Part shown: piece after piece, positions 62,423-64,000 of the stretch
Layout: every line of letters starts with the position of its first letter
Position numbering within the stretch: position 1 is the first letter of the stretch
NCBI GenBank assembly: GCA_020725335.1
Contig: DYFF01000020.1
Coordinates: forward strand, 1 to 64,000
Reading direction: 5' to 3'
DNA from: Thermodesulfovibrio sp.
Lineage (GTDB): Bacteria; Nitrospirota; Thermodesulfovibrionia; Thermodesulfovibrionales; Thermodesulfovibrionaceae
DNA length: 64,000 nt
Translations under genes and position numbers: made by a program
The notes under the pieces: model-generated
What the model saw: the letters and a program-made list of their open reading frames with translations, nothing else
Told to the model about the DNA's origin: nothing
Database searches by the model: none

Positions 62423-63847
62423 ATGAAAACAGTTTTACTCACAGGTGCAACAGGTTTTGTTGGTAGAAGACTTCTTTATAGCCTCTTAAATGAAAAGATT
62501 AACATAAGGCTTTTAGTTAGAAATAAAAACAAACTTGAATATTCAATAGTCGAAAAATGCCAGATTTATGAGGGTGATACTTTCAATCTCCCGGTCTTAG
62601 AGGAAGCTCTAAGGGGGAGTGATGTTGCCGTTTACTTAATACACATGATGGGTAAAGGAAGGGATTATGAAGAAAAGGAAAGGCAGAGTGCAGAGAATTT
62701 CAGAGTCTGCTGTGAAAAGGCAGGAGTAAAGCAGATAATCTATCTTGGTGGACTTGGTGAGCTGAAGGATGCAAGCCCTCATCTTAGAAGTAGATACATA
62801 ACAGGACAAATTCTAAGTGCTAATCCTGAAAAGGTAAAGGTAGCATGGTTGAGGGCTGGAGTAATTTTAGGTTCAGGAAGCGCAAGCTTTGAGATATTGA
62901 GAAATCTTGTGGAGAAGATTCCAATAATGATAACTCCTCGGTGGGTAAATACTCCAACCTGTCCAGTTTTTATAGATGATGTAATAGCATACCTTAAAGC
63001 TGCTGTTTTATCAGATATACTAATTCATGACAAAATTGATATTGGCATGCCTCCCATGACATTCAAAGATATGATGTTAAAAACAGCAGAAGTTTTAGGA
63101 TTAAAGAGAGTGATAATTGGAGTTCCTGTTTTATCTCCGAGACTTTCCTCTTACTGGCTTGTACTTTTTACTCCTGTTAATTTTGAACTGGCGAAAGAAC
63201 TCGTATTAGGTCTCAAATCAAAAACAGTAAAAAGTAATGACAATGCTGAAAAATATTTTCCTCAAATAAAGATAACGCCCTTTCAAGTAGCTATAAGAAA
63301 AGCTATAGAAGAGATTGAAAAAAATCAGGTTATAAGTCGCTGGTGTGATAGCTCAAAGGGGACAGTCTGCGATGTTCCAAAAATTCCAGAGATTTCAAAG
63401 GCTATTTATGTTGACAGATATACGAAAAAAGTAGACCCTAAGTGGGGAGAAAAAATCTTTGACATATGTAAGGATTTAGGTGGACAGAGGGGTTGGTATG
63501 CATTGAATTTTCTCTGGGGTATTAGAGGCTTTATTGACAAACTCTTTGGCGGGTATGGATTAAACAGAGGGAGAAGAGTTTCAGGAGAATTAAGAGTAGG
63601 TGATGTTATTGATTTCTGGAAGGTTATTGAAATTGTGGAAGGTAGGCGTCTTCTTCTTGAAGCCCAAATGAAATTACCTGGAAAAGCCTGGCTTGAATTT
63701 ACTATCAGCGATGAAGTATTTACTCAAACTTCATATTTTTATCCTAAGGGCTTATGGGGTAGGCTTTATTGGTATGCTTTTTTACCTTTTCATAAGCTCA
63801 TTTTCAATATGATGTTGAATAGAATTGTTCAAGACGCATCAAGATAA
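62423..63847 (+). CDS. SDR family NAD(P)-binding protein with DUF2867-like C-terminal domain
   Basis: 474 aa. N-terminal Rossmann fold VLLTGATGFVGRRLLYSLL with atypical-SDR features (VAYLIHMMG; QIIYLGGLGE; WLRAGVILGSGSASFE). The C-terminal about 150 residues (GWYALNFLWGIRGFIDKLFGGYGLNRGRR; LEFTISDEVFTQTSYFYPKGLWGRLYWYAFLPFHKLIF) resemble DUF2867, a SRPBCC-like lipid-binding domain. Related proteins occur in light/B12-regulated carotenoid or lipid gene clusters. ATG 62423 has GGAG 8 nt upstream; GTG 62417 is an alternative. Converges on the LpxK-like gene with a 44-nt overlap. Confidence 0.82.
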   Translation: MKTVLLTGATGFVGRRLLYSLLNEKINIRLLVRNKNKLEYSIVEKCQIYEGDTFNLPVLEEALRGSDVAVYLIHMMGKGRDYEEKERQSAENFRVCCEKAGVKQIIYLGGLGELKDASPHLRSRYITGQILSANPEKVKVAWLRAGVILGSGSASFEILRNLVEKIPIMITPRWVNTPTCPVFIDDVIAYLKAAVLSDILIHDKIDIGMPPMTFKDMMLKTAEVLGLKRVIIGVPVLSPRLSSYWLVLFTPVNFELAKELVLGLKSKTVKSNDNAEKYFPQIKITPFQVAIRKAIEEIEKNQVISRWCDSSKGTVCDVPKIPEISKAIYVDRYTKKVDPKWGEKIFDICKDLGGQRGWYALNFLWGIRGFIDKLFGGYGLNRGRRVSGELRVGDVIDFWKVIEIVEGRRLLLEAQMKLPGKAWLEFTISDEVFTQTSYFYPKGLWGRLYWYAFLPFHKLIFNMMLNRIVQDASR

Positions 63848-64000
63848 TTTCTATAGCCTGAGCTGGAATTTCAAGTGAAATTTGGAGATAACAAATTTTA
63901 CCCTTAAAATTGCTGAGATATTCACGGAGTTTTATGAAATCCTTTTTAGTTGTAATTAGAAGATCTGCTTTCTCAGAATCCTTAATTAATCTACGAACAG
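63804..64000 (-). CDS. tetraacyldisaccharide 4'-kinase (LpxK)-like, C-terminal part
   Basis: 65 codons remain of a gene that enters from the right edge. The translated LLITTKKDFIKLREYL matches the LpxK C-terminal motif (TTEKD in the family, here TTKKD), followed by ISLEIPAQAIEIIL. LpxK phosphorylates lipid A precursor, consistent with the LPS genes elsewhere in the window. The TGA lies inside the end of the SDR gene on the other strand. A short fragment, so moderate confidence. Confidence 0.6.
   Translation of the reverse strand, partial: VRRLIKDSEKADLLITTKKDFIKLREYLSNFKGKICYLQISLEIPAQAIEIILMRLEQFYSTSY

Noticed and set aside
1-64000. CRISPR arrays, insertion sequences, prophage, tRNA or rRNA genes
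   Set aside because: I saw no spaced identical repeats, transposase or phage motifs, and the gaps between genes are too short and AT-rich to hold tRNA cloverleaves that I can recognise.

Overview
The window is AT-rich, densely coded chromosomal DNA with no mobile elements, CRISPR arrays, rRNA or tRNA genes that I can see. The gene content points to a Gram-negative anaerobe. Heptosyltransferases, an LpxK-like fragment and an outer-membrane efflux lipoprotein indicate an LPS outer membrane. A flavodiiron/rubrerythrin/ferritin-like cluster is the usual oxygen defence of strict anaerobes. Demethylmenaquinone methyltransferase indicates menaquinone respiration. From general familiarity this resembles Thermodesulfovibrio-like Nitrospirota, but nothing in the window proves the taxon.

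Layout. 1-405: start of an efflux outer-membrane lipoprotein. 497-4725 (minus): macromolecular-synthesis operon rpsU - NIF3/DUF34 - dnaG - rpoD. 5049-8724: WrbA, a ZIP metal transporter, and a DUF523-DUF1722 protein paired with a photolyase. 8716-16521: a lone oligopeptide-type ABC ATPase with a DUF3553-like protein, LPS inner-core genes (a WaaF-GmhB fusion and WaaC), a PPC/DUF296 protein, TrpF, a DUF255 protein, a thioredoxin-like protein and TauE/SafE. 16563-18043: Rsm22-like protein and HU. 18373-22559: oxygen-defence operon led by a Fur/PerR regulator carrying a rubredoxin-like tail. 22666-24680: sufC-sufB. 24675-29313: radical SAM protein, MenG, MASE3-PAS sensor, Lgt, SspB-like and a hypothetical protein. 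29299-35346: phosphate region (pstS-pstC-pstA-pstB, a zinc-ribbon/HEAT-like gene and phoU, with a second divergent pstS). 35418-39783: PHP, GT21-like glycosyltransferase, alkaline phosphatase and metallophosphoesterase. 39951-43652: EAL, CBS-GGDEF, histidine kinase and GH1 glycosidase. 43658-50914 (minus): yajC-secD-secF-recJ-panB-tyrS-aroD. 51065-55736: hrcA-grpE-dnaK-dnaJ under a CIRCE element. 55750-58218: znuACB-type zinc importer. 58338-63847: cupin, cobalamin-binding protein, DevBCA-like exporter and SDR. 63804-64000: end of an LpxK-like gene.

Main observations. (1) Two intergenic regions, 34247-34290 and 39860-39903, each hold four 11-bp direct repeats with the same unit order (TGTTA, AATTA, TGTTA, TGTTA). 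I read them as PHO boxes. They would place the PHP/GT21/phosphatase operon in the phosphate-starvation regulon with pst, which suggests phosphate scavenging and possibly replacement of phospholipid by glycolipid. (2) The protein at 58677-59714 carries the W-x9-EH and D-x-H motifs of CarH-type B12 photoreceptors but has no recognisable DNA-binding domain. It sits in a cassette with a cupin, a DevBCA-like exporter and an SDR. (3) At about ten genes a -10 hexamer lies 5-10 nt before the start codon and no Shine-Dalgarno is present, so leaderless transcription looks common. (4) The Fur/PerR-rubredoxin regulator has a perfect 7-1-7 palindrome spanning its own -10 and start codon.
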